Positions 1 to 9,249 are shown, counted from the stretch's first letter. The stretch is DNA of 64,000 nt from an uncultured Flavobacteriales bacterium (GCA_903939755.1 CAJAII010000007.1:1-64000), one strand, 5' to 3'. Notes: generated by a model from the sequence alone, not told the origin. Numbers and translations: made by a program.

Positions 1-72
1 ATCTGGTTTGCCATCGGCCTTGTAGTGTATTTTCTTTATGGACACAAGAACAGTAGATTAGCAAAAAAATAA
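1..72 (+). CDS. C-terminal end of a membrane permease (partial)
   Basis: The first 24 codons are open and end in TAA at 70-72. They encode a hydrophobic stretch (IWFAIGLVVYFLYG) followed by a short basic tail (HKNSRLAKK). A last membrane helix ending in YFLYG and then a short charged tail is typical of APC-family amino acid permeases, so I infer the end of such a transporter. The gene begins before the window. The next start codon lies one base after this stop, so it may share a transcript with the Rieske oxygenase. The family call is based only on this tail and is tentative. Confidence 0.55.
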   Translation: MWFAIGLVVYFLYGHKNSRLAKK

Positions 73-73
73 G

Positions 74-1171
74 ATGAAAAGATTTCATGTTAATGAAGAT
101 ATTCAAAGCGCTTTTACACTTGATTCAGAATTTTATATTTCTGCTGAGGCATTTGAACAGGCCAAAGAAAAAATTTTTACATGTACGTGGCAATTTCTTG
201 GTAATTCAGCTGAAATTCAACTGAATGATCAGATCACTCCATATACCTTATTGCCTGGATTAATCGATGAACCTATAATCGTAACTCGGAATAATAAGGG
301 GGAAGTTCAATGCCTTTCTAATGTCTGTACGCATCGTGGAAACATTCTGGTTGAGCACAAATGTCAAGATAAGAACATCCGCTGTCCCTATCATGGTAGG
401 CGATTTGATTTGAATGGAACATTCCAACACATGCCGGAGTTTGAAGCTGCGCTTGATTTTCCCTCTGATAAAGACAATCTTCCTAAAGTTCCTTATGGTA
501 GTTGGGAAAAACTTTCTTTTGCAGGCCTATTACCTTCGATGACTTTGCAAGAGTTGCTTGGTGATATGCAAGATAGGATTTCATTTCTTCCTTTCCATGC
601 GTTCAAACTTGAACCAACGCGTTCACGAGATTATCAAGTCAATGCACATTGGGCTTTATACACCGAAAATTATCTGGAAGGTTTTCATATTCCATTTGTA
701 CATGCTGATTTAAATGCGGAAATTGATTATGGCACATACACAACTGAATTATTTCGTTATTCGAACTTACAACTAGCATTATCAAAAGGAGGGGAAGACG
801 TTATCGAAATTCCGGAGGGACACCCTGATTTCGGAAAATCTGTTTCGGCCTATTACTTTTGGATATTCCCAAACATGATGTTCAACTTTTATCCTTGGGG
901 CTTATCTTTGAATATCATTAGACCTCTTGGAATTAGCTTAACTGAAGTGTCATTTATTACCTATGTATACGATGAAAATAAATTGGATCGTGGGGCAGGA
1001 GCGCAACTTGATAAAGTAGAACTAGAGGATGAAGCTATAGTTGAAAATGTGCAGAAGGGAATTCGATCTCGGTTTTATGACCAAGGCCGATATTCTCCAA
1101 CTCGCGAAACAGGAATACACCACTTTCATAGACTCATCTGTGAATTCATGAACAAAGAAATCCAAGTATAA
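74..1171 (+). CDS. Rieske (2Fe-2S) aromatic-ring-hydroxylating dioxygenase, alpha-subunit type
   Basis: 365 aa. The N-terminal Rieske domain shows C85-x-H87 and C104-x2-H107 (CTHRG and CPYHG), which bind the 2Fe-2S cluster. The C-terminal catalytic domain has the mononuclear iron motif N199-x2-E202-x2-H205-x4-H210, with an acidic stretch near residues 325-330 that could hold the third iron ligand. This is the architecture of the oxygenase component that takes electrons from a reductase and uses O2 to oxidise a small substrate. No ferredoxin, reductase or beta subunit gene is next to it, so the substrate is unknown. Some family members demethylate or hydroxylate choline-like or carnitine-like compounds. 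The start is ATG one base after the upstream permease stop, suggesting co-transcription. Confidence 0.85.
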   Translation: MKRFHVNEDIQSAFTLDSEFYISAEAFEQAKEKIFTCTWQFLGNSAEIQLNDQITPYTLLPGLIDEPIIVTRNNKGEVQCLSNVCTHRGNILVEHKCQDKNIRCPYHGRRFDLNGTFQHMPEFEAALDFPSDKDNLPKVPYGSWEKLSFAGLLPSMTLQELLGDMQDRISFLPFHAFKLEPTRSRDYQVNAHWALYTENYLEGFHIPFVHADLNAEIDYGTYTTELFRYSNLQLALSKGGEDVIEIPEGHPDFGKSVSAYYFWIFPNMMFNFYPWGLSLNIIRPLGISLTEVSFITYVYDENKLDRGAGAQLDKVELEDEAIVENVQKGIRSRFYDQGRYSPTRETGIHHFHRLICEFMNKEIQV

Positions 1172-1285
1172 TCCTGTCAGTAAGATTCCCAATGAGCGTT
1201 TAGGATGCTGCATAAACAATATGCCGAAACATATTTGTAGAAATCAAAATTGAATTTAAAATCGGAAAATTAGAAAGGTTAAGAA

Positions 1286-1810
1286 TTAATTAGAGGCCTT
1301 TATAATTTTTGTTTGTTGAAGAAAAGCACCGCTTTCATTAAAGAAGTTCAAAAAGTATTGGCCAGGTGCTAAATCACTTTCAAAATCCATTTGATGCCTA
1401 GCATCATTCATTTGTTCTTCTTTGATTAGTTTACCATTTTGATCAATCAATTGAATTTTTGTGATGCCCTTTTGTTCTTCAGGTCCTTGAATAATCGTGT
1501 AATTGTTAAATGGATTTGGGTAAATTAAAAACGAAGGGTCCATTACCGAAATTGCAGTTACGTTAGGAGAAACCGGGAAATTTTGATCGGGTTGTTGGAA
1601 GCCATTATGAATTCTTTTTCCATCCACATTCGACCACTTTACAATTGGTTCCCCGATCGTATAGGATACTGTATTTGTGCTACCTAAAATCAAGTTTTGA
1701 CACTTTGCAACTTTTCCAGCGCTTGCATAAACTCTTCTTTCTGGTCCTTGACCAAAAGTTGTGGAAATCCCACAAATAAGGATTATAATGAGTAGAAAAT
1801 TATTTTTCAT
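1286..1810 (-). CDS. Small secreted protein with type IX secretion C-terminal sorting domain
   Basis: 174 aa. Residues 1-20 are a classical signal peptide ending TTFGQ. The last roughly 80 residues (from SFLIYPNPFNNY to the end) have the Por-secretion-tail pattern: YPNPF, then IQLIDQNGKLI and LAPGQYFLNF, ending in a basic strand. That domain directs proteins through the type IX secretion system to the cell surface or medium. The middle (residues 21-90) matches no domain I know, and contains SYTIGEPIVKW and HNGFQQP, a motif often seen directly before such tails in Bacteroidota. A promoter-like box lies at 1836-1843. It stands alone between the convergent Rieske gene and the divergent ffh. Its function beyond export is unknown. 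Confidence 0.8.
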   Translation of the reverse strand: MKNNFLLIIILICGISTTFGQGPERRVYASAGKVAKCQNLILGSTNTVSYTIGEPIVKWSNVDGKRIHNGFQQPDQNFPVSPNVTAISVMDPSFLIYPNPFNNYTIIQGPEEQKGITKIQLIDQNGKLIKEEQMNDARHQMDFESDLAPGQYFLNFFNESGAFLQQTKIIKASN

Positions 1811-1835
1811 AGCGTGAACAGTTAATAATTAATCA

Positions 1836-1843
1836 TAAAGTTA
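1836..1843 (-). promoter_or_regulatory. Putative -7 box TAACTTTA for the T9SS protein
   Basis: Read on the minus strand this is TAACTTTA, one mismatch from the Bacteroidota consensus TAnnTTTG. A TTG (1866-1868) lies 22 bases upstream, within the 17-23 base spacing of the -33 element. Transcription would start about 20 bases before the ATG at 1810. Confidence 0.45.
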
Positions 1844-1982
1844 CAGAAAAATAAATGTACTAATACAACTTTAGCTTATTAAATTACAATTAATTCTTCA
1901 ATAAATTAGGAATCATCTTTTTTTAGTTTAGGTATTAATTGATTCAAATGCTTAATAAGATTAAAAATTTAGTAATTTTCAT

Positions 1983-1990
1983 TAAATTTG
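1983..1990 (+). promoter_or_regulatory. Putative -7 box TAAATTTG for ffh
   Basis: Perfect TAnnTTTG match, 24 bases before the ATG at 2015. It overlaps the in-frame TTG at 1988, which argues that this TTG is promoter and not the ffh start. No clear TTG was found at the -33 position. Confidence 0.5.
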
Positions 1991-2014
1991 CTCAAGTTAA
2001 AATACCTACAAATA

Positions 2015-3361
2015 ATGTTTGAAAATCTTACCGAAAAATTTGAACGTGCCTTTAAAGTATTAAAGGGACAGGGTCAAATTTCCGAAATAAATATTGCTGA
2101 GTCACTGAAGGAAGTTCGTAGAGCTCTTTTAGATGCCGATGTTAACTTTAATACAGCTAAAAATTTCACTAATACGGTGAAAGATAAAGCGCTTGGAAGA
2201 AATGTTCTCACCGCGGTATCTCCTGGTCAACTTATGGTGAAAATTTGTCATGAGGAGTTAAAGGAGTTGATGGGGGGCAATGAGGTTGAAATAAACCTGA
2301 AGGGAAATCCATCAATTATTTTAATGTCAGGACTTCAAGGTTCAGGAAAAACGACCTTTACAGGAAAATTAGGCAGTTATTTAAAAAATAAAAAAAACAA
2401 GAAGGTACTTCTAGTAGCATGTGATGTTTACCGTCCTGCTGCCATAGATCAATTGCATGTTCTTGGCGATCAATTGGGAATAGAAGTTTTTTCTAATAAG
2501 GAAGAAAAAGATCCTGTGCGGATAGCTAATAGTGCTGTTCAGCATGCAAAAAGTAACAGTTTTAATGTAGTAATCGTCGATACTGCCGGTCGTTTAGCGA
2601 TTGATGAAGAGATGATGGATGAAATTGCACGTGTAAAAACGGCTCTAAATCCTAATGAAACCTTGTTTGTTGTTGATGCAATGACAGGACAAGATGCTGT
2701 AAATACTGCAAAAGCCTTTAATGATAAAATTAATTTTGATGGTGTTATTCTGACAAAATTAGATGGGGATACAAGAGGTGGGGCAGCGTTGACTATAAAA
2801 TCTGTTGTCAATAAACCGATTAAGTTTGTTGGTACAGGGGAAAAAATGGATGCAATTGATGTCTTTTATCCTTCTAGGATGGCGGACAGAATTCTTGGTA
2901 TGGGAGACGTTGTTTCCTTAGTAGAAAGGGCGCAAGAACAATACGATGAGGAGGAAGCGCGAAAGCTTCAACGAAAAATAATGAAAGATCAATTTGATTT
3001 TAATGACTTTTTAGCTCAATTGAATCAAATTAAAAAAATGGGGAATGTTAAGGATTTGATGGGTATGTTGCCAGGGATGGGAAAAGCAATGAAAGATACT
3101 GATATCCCTGATGATGCGTTTAAAGGCATTGAAGCAATCATTCTTTCCATGACACCTAAAGAACGATCAAACCCTGGTTTGCTGAATACATCTCGAAAAG
3201 CAAGACTTGCTTTAGGAAGTGGAACGAATATCATGGAAGTCAATAAATTGATGAAGCAATTTGACGAGATGAAAAAAATGATGAAAATGATGAGTAATCC
3301 TCGTGCAATGGCTAGTATGATGAGTCAAATGAAAAATGCGCGAGGTGGAGCGCCCAACTAA
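2015..3361 (+). CDS. ffh: Signal recognition particle protein Ffh
   Basis: 448 aa from ATG 2015. SRP54-type GTPase that binds signal sequences of nascent membrane proteins and 4.5S RNA and delivers ribosomes to FtsY. The N domain (1-85) is followed by the G domain, with G1 GLQGSGKTT at about 106-114, DVYRPAAIDQL, DTAGR and TKLDGDTRGG. The methionine-rich M domain lies at about 300-448 (LPGMGKAM, SRKARLALGSG, MKKMMKMM). A longer reading from TTG 1988 adds nine residues that are not conserved and would start inside the promoter box, so the ATG is preferred. Length is normal for the family. It is followed after five bases by an M50 protease gene, possibly on the same transcript. Confidence 0.96.
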   Translation: MFENLTEKFERAFKVLKGQGQISEINIAESLKEVRRALLDADVNFNTAKNFTNTVKDKALGRNVLTAVSPGQLMVKICHEELKELMGGNEVEINLKGNPSIILMSGLQGSGKTTFTGKLGSYLKNKKNKKVLLVACDVYRPAAIDQLHVLGDQLGIEVFSNKEEKDPVRIANSAVQHAKSNSFNVVIVDTAGRLAIDEEMMDEIARVKTALNPNETLFVVDAMTGQDAVNTAKAFNDKINFDGVILTKLDGDTRGGAALTIKSVVNKPIKFVGTGEKMDAIDVFYPSRMADRILGMGDVVSLVERAQEQYDEEEARKLQRKIMKDQFDFNDFLAQLNQIKKMGNVKDLMGMLPGMGKAMKDTDIPDDAFKGIEAIILSMTPKERSNPGLLNTSRKARLALGSGTNIMEVNKLMKQFDEMKKMMKMMSNPRAMASMMSQMKNARGGAPN

Positions 3362-3366
3362 TTAGT

Positions 3367-4305
3367 ATGGAGAATGATTCATTGTATCCTGATAAACCTA
3401 TCTTAGTAAAAGAAGAGGTAAAAAATAACTGGGGATTAACTGCTTTTTCCTTAATACTTTTTATTCTGTCGTTCTTACTGATCTTTTCAGATAAGCTTTT
3501 ATTTATCCTGTTTTTAATAATTGTACTTTTTATTCATGAAATGGGACATCTTCTTTTTATGAAGGCGTTTAGATATGAAAATGTTCGGATGTTATTTATT
3601 CCACTTATGGGTGCGTTTGTTCAAGGATCAAAACCAAAATATTCACAACGTGAAAGTCTATTGGTCGTCTTTTTTGGCCCTTTTCCTGGTTTACTGTTTG
3701 GATGTCTTACGTTTATTATAGCTTGTGTTTATCAAAATGATTCAGCGCTCACTTTGGGTTTTATTTTTATCTTTTTAAATACAGTTAATTTATTACCGCT
3801 CGATCCATTAGATGGCGGTCAATTATTTAAATTATTGGTACACCGTCAGCGAGATTTATTCATGATGATTTTTGCATTGATTTCTTCCATTTTAATGATA
3901 GTTATTGGTTGGATGATTCAAGATTATTTAATTATTGTCTTTGGTTTTATTATGGGGATTCGGGTGCGAGGCATGCAAAAAAACCATGTCCTACGTTCAA
4001 CGCTTGACGATTTAGAGGTGAATTATTTATGTACCTATGAAGAATTGTCTAATCGAGATTATGCTACCATAAAAAATGTCCTAATTGAAAGGTCGGCAGC
4101 CTTAAAAAAATACATGGAATTTTCTGATGAAGATGTTAATCCAATGATTGCTTCACAAGTTAGTGCCATTTTAATTGCGCCAATAAAAAAAGATGCCTCG
4201 CTTTTTTTTAAAATCACCTTATTGATTTTTTGGGTTATTTCATTTATTGCACCCATTATTCTATTATTCTCTCTTGATTTTAAGTGGTATTTTGATAAAT
4301 TATAA
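3367..4305 (+). CDS. Site-2-protease-like (M50) membrane metalloprotease
   Basis: 312 aa, strongly hydrophobic with about six membrane helices. The zinc motif H57-E-M-G-H61 lies in a membrane segment and the second motif NLLPLDPLDGG (141-151) supplies the third ligand D149. These two motifs define the M50 family, which cleaves substrates within the membrane. There is no PDZ domain, unlike RseP/RasP, so it belongs to the compact class. The C-terminal part has a soluble loop (about 215-280) and a final helix at about 285-310. It lies between ffh and a small exported protein, and its end overlaps the latter's start by 14 bases. The substrate is unknown. Confidence 0.82.
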   Translation: MENDSLYPDKPILVKEEVKNNWGLTAFSLILFILSFLLIFSDKLLFILFLIIVLFIHEMGHLLFMKAFRYENVRMLFIPLMGAFVQGSKPKYSQRESLLVVFFGPFPGLLFGCLTFIIACVYQNDSALTLGFIFIFLNTVNLLPLDPLDGGQLFKLLVHRQRDLFMMIFALISSILMIVIGWMIQDYLIIVFGFIMGIRVRGMQKNHVLRSTLDDLEVNYLCTYEELSNRDYATIKNVLIERSAALKKYMEFSDEDVNPMIASQVSAILIAPIKKDASLFFKITLLIFWVISFIAPIILLFSLDFKWYFDKL

Positions 4306-5017
4306 AAAGATAGTTTTCTTATTATTTACAGGGTTACTAATTTGTTCATTCAAATTGTATGGACAATGTGATCGTGTACTTATTCAAGGTGAAGTAATTG
4401 ACACTTTGTTTCCGCAAGGATTTTATAATTTGATGGTAATAAACAAAACGAATGGCAGGGGAGTTTTTGGACAACCTGATGGCCATTTTTCAGTAGTGGC
4501 AAGCCCAAATGATATTATTGCCTTATCCACAAAATATTATCCTATTTATCAATTTGTGGCTTATCCAGATTCGAATTGCCAATGTCACATTTCTGTTTTT
4601 ATTGAAAGAATACCTCAAGAAATTAAGGAGGTGATTATTCGCCCATTAAAATCACTTGAGCAAATTAAGCAAGAACGTAATGCATTAGCTTTAAGGGAAA
4701 CGAAATTGGTTACTGGGATTGATGTACTGCAAAGTCCCATCACAGCAATTTATCAGGCTTTTTCGAAAAAGGAACAAAATAAAAAATGGATTGCCGAACA
4801 GGAGTTTAAAGATGACCAACGTAAAGTAGTAAAAGAGCTCTTGAGGTTATATATTTCATTTGATATCATTAGCTTAACAGAAGATGAATTTGATGATTTC
4901 ATTTCTTTTTTAAACTTGGATACGGATTTTTTAAAAACGGCCTCAGAAATGGATTTGATTATTTTTATCAAGGATAAATACGATCATTTTCGAAGGTTTA
5001 ATATTAAATCTGAATAG
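4292..5017 (+). CDS. Exported protein with carboxypeptidase-regulatory-like domain
   Basis: 241 aa when started at TTG 4292. That start gives a signal peptide of ideal length (basic NYKK, hydrophobic core to LICSFKLYG, then mature QC). An upstream TTG at 4247 would place extra hydrophobic residues ahead of it. Residues about 28-95 (VLIQGEVIDT...GHFSVVASPNDIIALST) resemble the CarboxypepD_reg-like beta-sandwich found at the N-terminus of many Bacteroidota envelope proteins. The remainder is helical and charged, without a known motif. It overlaps the M50 protease gene by 14 bases, so translational coupling is likely. Its 3' end overlaps the convergent glycosyltransferase by 14 bases. Probably periplasmic or surface-located; function not known. 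Confidence 0.7.
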   Translation: MINYKKIVFLLFTGLLICSFKLYGQCDRVLIQGEVIDTLFPQGFYNLMVINKTNGRGVFGQPDGHFSVVASPNDIIALSTKYYPIYQFVAYPDSNCQCHISVFIERIPQEIKEVIIRPLKSLEQIKQERNALALRETKLVTGIDVLQSPITAIYQAFSKKEQNKKWIAEQEFKDDQRKVVKELLRLYISFDIISLTEDEFDDFISFLNLDTDFLKTASEMDLIIFIKDKYDHFRRFNIKSE

Positions 5018-6170
5018 ATTTAGAAAGGACTTCGATGATGGTATTCCAATTATATCGTTCTCTTACAAATTCTTTTGCATTTCCTTTAATTTTTTCATAC
5101 AACGCTTTATCAGATAATAATGTCTCAATTCCCAGGACTAGTTCTTCTTTTGTATCAGCCACCCAAATTGTTTCTTTATGTTGAGCCATAATGGCATTGT
5201 TTGCTAATGTGGTGGTTATACTAGGCACACCTAAGGCCATTGCTTCAAGTATCTTATTTTGCATACCTGTACCAATTTGCATCGGGGCAATTAAGATTTC
5301 TCCTTGTAAATAAGATTGTCGAATGTCATCCACCCAACCTGTAATAGTCGTATTAGGACTTAAAGCAATTTGATGTAATAATTTAGTGGAAGGATTAGCT
5401 CCTGAAATAAGTAGAGTTAGATGTGGTAAGGATGGTAAAATCTCATTTAACAGGTAATGAATTGCATCAATGTTTGGCGGATAATTTAAATTACCTACAA
5501 ACACAAGGTCATATTTTTTTTCGACCTTAAGCGATTCGAAATAATAATCATCGATACCGTTTGGCATCACAATCATTTTCTTTTGGTCTGGGTGAGAAAT
5601 GTAGTCTTGATCTTGTTTGCTGATTATTGTTTGAAATTCAAAATAATTGAAAATACGCCGCTCATAATCTTTTAAGCGGTTGGCTTCCAGCTGAAAAATG
5701 AATTTGTAACACCAATTTACCTTGTTAACTCTCCTTTCCATTCCTTTGGAAAGGGCATCCATGTAATCAATAGTTTTAGGACAATCATGATAGTTTTTTA
5801 CATATTCTGCTGACCGTATCAATTGACAAATAATATGGTCCGGTTTAATTAATTTCAAAAGGGCCTCAACTTCACGTTTCTTTTTGAAGGAGGTGAAATA
5901 ATTAATTTGTAAAGGTTTGCTATTGAATATCCCTAAGATCAATCGGAAATACTTACCAATTTTTGATAGTGAATAGAGGTGAATTTCTTTTGTAAACGCC
6001 TGTATTTCATTTAACTGAATTTCTGTAATTGTCTCCTCACATAAACTTATTAAATAAATATCATGCGTTTTATGCAATGATTTTAATAAATAATAGGTTC
6101 GAAGTTTATCTCCTTTTTCTATAGGATAAGGAAACCGAGTTGACATGACAACAATTTTTTTTCTATTCAT
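5004..6170 (-). CDS. Glycosyltransferase, GT4-like (exosortase-associated Stp1-like)
   Basis: 388 aa, GT-B fold. The N-terminus VVMSTRFPYPIEKGDKLRTYYLLKSL resembles the TIGR03087-like sugar transferase group. The nucleotide-sugar-binding half has GNLNYPPNIDAIHYLL (about 225-240) and GTGMQNKILEAMALGVPSITT, the place of the E-x7-E region of GT4 enzymes. It is the last gene of a three-gene operon and its start overlaps the upstream glycosyltransferase by eight bases. The 3' end overlaps the convergent exported-protein gene. It most likely transfers a sugar from a nucleotide donor to an envelope glycan at the inner membrane face; donor and acceptor cannot be read from the sequence. Confidence 0.8.
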   Translation of the reverse strand: MNRKKIVVMSTRFPYPIEKGDKLRTYYLLKSLHKTHDIYLISLCEETITEIQLNEIQAFTKEIHLYSLSKIGKYFRLILGIFNSKPLQINYFTSFKKKREVEALLKLIKPDHIICQLIRSAEYVKNYHDCPKTIDYMDALSKGMERRVNKVNWCYKFIFQLEANRLKDYERRIFNYFEFQTIISKQDQDYISHPDQKKMIVMPNGIDDYYFESLKVEKKYDLVFVGNLNYPPNIDAIHYLLNEILPSLPHLTLLISGANPSTKLLHQIALSPNTTITGWVDDIRQSYLQGEILIAPMQIGTGMQNKILEAMALGVPSITTTLANNAIMAQHKETIWVADTKEELVLGIETLLSDKALYEKIKGNAKEFVRERYNWNTIIEVLSKSIQI

Positions 6171-7338
6171 GCAAGATGGATTTTAATTTATCAATCACGA
6201 TATCTTGCGTGAATTGTGTCTTGATAATATGACTCATTAACATACGATTGGCATCATTCTCAGTAGGATTGTCTAAGAGTTTTTTAAGTTGGGTATATGC
6301 TTCTTCTTTTGTAATAAAGAACGAACTACTATTAGGGAAGTTAATTCCCTCAGCAGATTTTTGACTTAGAACAACAGGGACAGAGGCATTCATGGCTTCT
6401 AGCACTTTTATTTTTATTCCACTTCCATAAAAAATAGGTGAAATGAAAATGCCATGTGATTTTATGAATGTCGGCACATCGTCTATAGCTCCATGGATAA
6501 CAATTCCTTTATTGTTATAAGCAGCTAAGCTTTCTCTAGATCCAAAACCAGCTATATGAAGTGTGATATTGGGGTATTCATTTTTTAAGGTTGAAAATAC
6601 ATTATCGATAAACCAACTAATTCCTTCAACGTTTGGAAACCAATTGAAATTCCCAATAAAACATAACTCATTGTTAGTAATAGTTGTCGCTGGTTTAACT
6701 GGTAGGATGGATACTGGAATAACTTGCACTTTACTTGGTGCGAATGACTTGAAATAATCTGCGTCAGTTTGGCAAATTGCTGCAATCGTATCAACAGCTT
6801 CATGAATTTTCCCCTCGTATTTTTTGACTTTTTTCGCAAGGATATTTAAAAAAATACGCTTCCATTTGTTGGTTGTAATTCCCGCCAGTTCTGACCAAAT
6901 TTGATTTTCTATATTGTGACTTCTATATATTATTTTCGCGTCTGTTAAAGTCCTTAGTTCATGCAAATAGGCTGTTGTATAAAATCCATCTAAAAGGATG
7001 AAGTTATAATTTTTACTCAAAGCTAATTCCTTTATTTTTCCAATGAATTCTTTTTGTTTATACCGTAAAAGATTATATGGTAATGCGGAGAAAAAACTCG
7101 ATAGTAATGGTAAAATTTTAATGGAGGTATCCAATTCAACAGCATGAATTGTTATATTTTTAGCTATTTGTGGCGGAATACTATCAATTGAAATGGGATG
7201 TTTTTTTGTGGTGATGGATAAATAGTCGATTTCTGTATCAACTAGCTCATTTAGATCTAGTAACAATCGATTTATTGCAAAACTCCCCCCGTCAACAATA
7301 GGAAATGCCGGTTTTTGGCTAATGTAGAGTACCTGCAT
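6163..7338 (-). CDS. Glycosyltransferase, GT4-like
   Basis: 391 aa, GT-B fold, a paralogue in style of its downstream neighbour. Residues 1-30 (VLYISQKPAFPIVDGGSFAINRLL) form the first Rossmann strand and acceptor loop. A later block has CFIGNFNWFPNVEGISWFIDNV, then HGAIDDVPTFI and GSGIKIKVLEAMNASVPVVLS, the donor-binding segment. Its start overlaps the LptF/G-type permease by 20 bases and its stop overlaps the next glycosyltransferase by eight, so all three are almost certainly one transcript. The pairing with an Lpt-type permease suggests a role in an outer-membrane glycolipid, an inference from context only. Confidence 0.8.
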   Translation of the reverse strand: MQVLYISQKPAFPIVDGGSFAINRLLLDLNELVDTEIDYLSITTKKHPISIDSIPPQIAKNITIHAVELDTSIKILPLLSSFFSALPYNLLRYKQKEFIGKIKELALSKNYNFILLDGFYTTAYLHELRTLTDAKIIYRSHNIENQIWSELAGITTNKWKRIFLNILAKKVKKYEGKIHEAVDTIAAICQTDADYFKSFAPSKVQVIPVSILPVKPATTITNNELCFIGNFNWFPNVEGISWFIDNVFSTLKNEYPNITLHIAGFGSRESLAAYNNKGIVIHGAIDDVPTFIKSHGIFISPIFYGSGIKIKVLEAMNASVPVVLSQKSAEGINFPNSSSFFITKEEAYTQLKKLLDNPTENDANRMLMSHIIKTQFTQDIVIDKLKSILHE

Positions 7339-8785
7339 TTTTTTTTGTTTTTTTGAATAATCTCCCCCAGAATTCTCGGCTAAAAATGGGAGAATCGTCC
7401 GCTGCAGCTTTTGTAATTAATATAGCAATAGGGGTGAAGAAAAGCGCGGCGATCCACATTCCAAACCACGGAGAAACCACATAACTATCAGCAAGATTTT
7501 CACCTGTACTTATCAAGACAAAATAAAGCATGAAAATAACAGCCGCGATCACAACTGGCGCCCCAAAACCGCCTTTTCTAATGATTGCACCAAGAGGTGC
7601 TCCGATGAAAAATAGAACGATTATTGCATAGGTTAATGCAAACTTGCGATGGAATTCAATCCAATATTGATCTTCCTCATGCGAAATGGTTTTCATGAAT
7701 TCTTTTTGACTTTCGAGATTCCGATTTAAGCGCCTTAACTTTGAAATACATTCATTGGCAGCTGTTGTTTTTTCTGCACTTGTTAATTGATTTATATTAA
7801 TTGGTGTAGCAATTTTTACTCGTCCCATCATATCCATTTTTTGGTTGTCATTGGGATTCACTTTAAAAAAATAGCCTGAGTTGGAAATGATGCCTTCAAC
7901 AAAGGAGTCTCTTATTTTTTTTTGTTTAAGTTTCAATGAGTCTGTTGCGTCATTAATTTGAAAAACGTTTAACATTTCAAATTTATCTGTAAAAATATCT
8001 TCCTCGGTCCGGTTCAACTTAAATCCAGTGACATTCATTTTATAAGAGGCTCTTTGAAAGTGAGAAATACGGCAGGGACGAGTACTTTTTGTGCCTGGTT
8101 CTTCTTTTCCATTTGGAAGGTAAATAGGGCTTTGAATATTAAGCTCTTCATAAATTGCCCCATCTTTTAAATCAAAAAATAGATACATTCCGTTGGTAGA
8201 TCTAAATAATCGGGCTTCTTTCGCTTTAATTGTTTTATATTCTGTTGGAACCGAATGATCGTGAATAATTATGTCCTTAAAGAGGCTATCATTTCCTTCT
8301 TTTACTTTTATTGCATACCCCTCCAATTCCTTTGTATATACCCCTGGTGTAATGATGGTTGATAATTTTGTGTTCTGTATATCGTAGATTAACGAGTGCC
8401 ATTTAAGATTAGCGACAGGAATTACATAATTCGCAAAATAAAAGGTAAAACAGGCAATGAAAATCACGACTACTGTAAGTGGCCTCATTATTTTATACAA
8501 CGATAATCCACTAGACTTTAGAGCAGTTAGTTCATTGCTTTCTGCCAAATTACCAAAGGTCATTAATGAGGAAAGTAATATTGCAAGGGGTAAAGCTAAC
8601 GGAATTAAACTCGCTGAAACGTATAATAGTAATTCTAGAATTACCCAAATACTTAATCCTTTGCCTATTAAATCATCAATGTACACCCAAAAGAATTGCA
8701 TTATTAGGATGAACATTGAAATAACCAATGTTATTAGAAATGGGCCAATAAAAGATCGTATGCTAAATAGGTAAAGCCGTTTCAA
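7319..8785 (-). CDS. LptF/LptG-family permease (lipopolysaccharide export)
   Basis: 488 aa from TTG 8785. YjgP/YjgQ family: three N-terminal helices (about 10-30, 50-75, 100-120), a large periplasmic beta-jellyroll region (about 125-345) and three C-terminal helices ending near the C-terminus. The loop NLAESNELTALKSSGLSLYKIM is the conserved cytoplasmic coupling helix that docks on LptB. These proteins extract lipopolysaccharide from the inner membrane. An in-frame TTG at 8806 overlaps a TATTTTTG promoter box, so the downstream TTG giving MKRLYLFSIRSF is preferred. The C-terminal tail after the last helix is basic (KKTKKNAG). LptF and LptG cannot be told apart here. Confidence 0.88.
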   Translation of the reverse strand: MKRLYLFSIRSFIGPFLITLVISMFILIMQFFWVYIDDLIGKGLSIWVILELLLYVSASLIPLALPLAILLSSLMTFGNLAESNELTALKSSGLSLYKIMRPLTVVVIFIACFTFYFANYVIPVANLKWHSLIYDIQNTKLSTIITPGVYTKELEGYAIKVKEGNDSLFKDIIIHDHSVPTEYKTIKAKEARLFRSTNGMYLFFDLKDGAIYEELNIQSPIYLPNGKEEPGTKSTRPCRISHFQRASYKMNVTGFKLNRTEEDIFTDKFEMLNVFQINDATDSLKLKQKKIRDSFVEGIISNSGYFFKVNPNDNQKMDMMGRVKIATPININQLTSAEKTTAANECISKLRRLNRNLESQKEFMKTISHEEDQYWIEFHRKFALTYAIIVLFFIGAPLGAIIRKGGFGAPVVIAAVIFMLYFVLISTGENLADSYVVSPWFGMWIAALFFTPIAILITKAAADDSPIFSREFWGRLFKKTKKNAGTLH

Positions 8786-8803
8786 GCCGCTGTGTTTAGT
8801 ATG

Positions 8804-8811
8804 CAAAAATA
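8804..8811 (-). promoter_or_regulatory. Putative -7 box TATTTTTG for the lptF/G-glycosyltransferase operon
   Basis: Minus-strand TATTTTTG matches TAnnTTTG, and a TTG lies 22 bases upstream (in TTATTTGAAA). The box ends 18 bases before the TTG start at 8785. Confidence 0.55.
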
Positions 8812-8843
8812 AGGATAATGCGCTTAATTATTTCAAATAATGA

Positions 8844-9227
8844 TTAGGCACCTAAAAGTCTTTTTAAGTCTCCTACTTGTTGGTCCCACAACATTTTTGA
8901 ATTCTCTAAGTCTTCAGGTATACAAAAATCAATTATTCGTAAGGCAACCATGGATGTCATGGAATCAACTTGATAATTTATTTCAAAATAGGTGTCTAAC
9001 CCCTCCTCTTCATCTTCCAGCCAAATAAATCTTATTCTTGAATTCAACTTATGAAGAAGTAATCTAGCTGATTCAGCAACTCCATCCCATTCAAAATGAT
9101 ATATGTCATCACTAACTATCACATCATCAGCAAACCACTCACTTAATCCAGTAGGAGAAGCAATCATATTTTCTAAAACCCGGGGTGAGGTTTTAAGTAA
9201 GTATTCTAATTCAAATTTTTCTTTCAT
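8844..9227 (-). CDS. START-like / SRPBCC domain protein
   Basis: 127 aa. The pattern of a first strand (KFELEYLLKTSPRVLENMIASPTGLSEWFADDV), a middle beta-meander (YHFEWDGVAESARLL, RIRFIWLEDEEEGLDTYFEINYQ) and a long C-terminal helix (LENSKMLWDQQVGDLKRLLGA) is that of the START/AHSA1 helix-grip fold. It is the compact version common in Bacteroidota. The fold binds hydrophobic ligands, but no specific ligand or reaction can be inferred. It stands between the lptF/G operon, whose promoter lies 3' of it on the same strand, and a divergent methyltransferase gene. It is acidic overall, therefore probably cytosolic. Confidence 0.8.
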   Translation of the reverse strand: MKEKFELEYLLKTSPRVLENMIASPTGLSEWFADDVIVSDDIYHFEWDGVAESARLLLHKLNSRIRFIWLEDEEEGLDTYFEINYQVDSMTSMVALRIIDFCIPEDLENSKMLWDQQVGDLKRLLGA

Positions 9228-9249
9228 CCTAGTTTTCTATGAATAATCT

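Noticed and set aside
1988-2014. Alternative TTG start extending Ffh by nine residues
   Set aside because: The TTG is part of a perfect TAAATTTG promoter box and the extension is not part of the conserved N domain.
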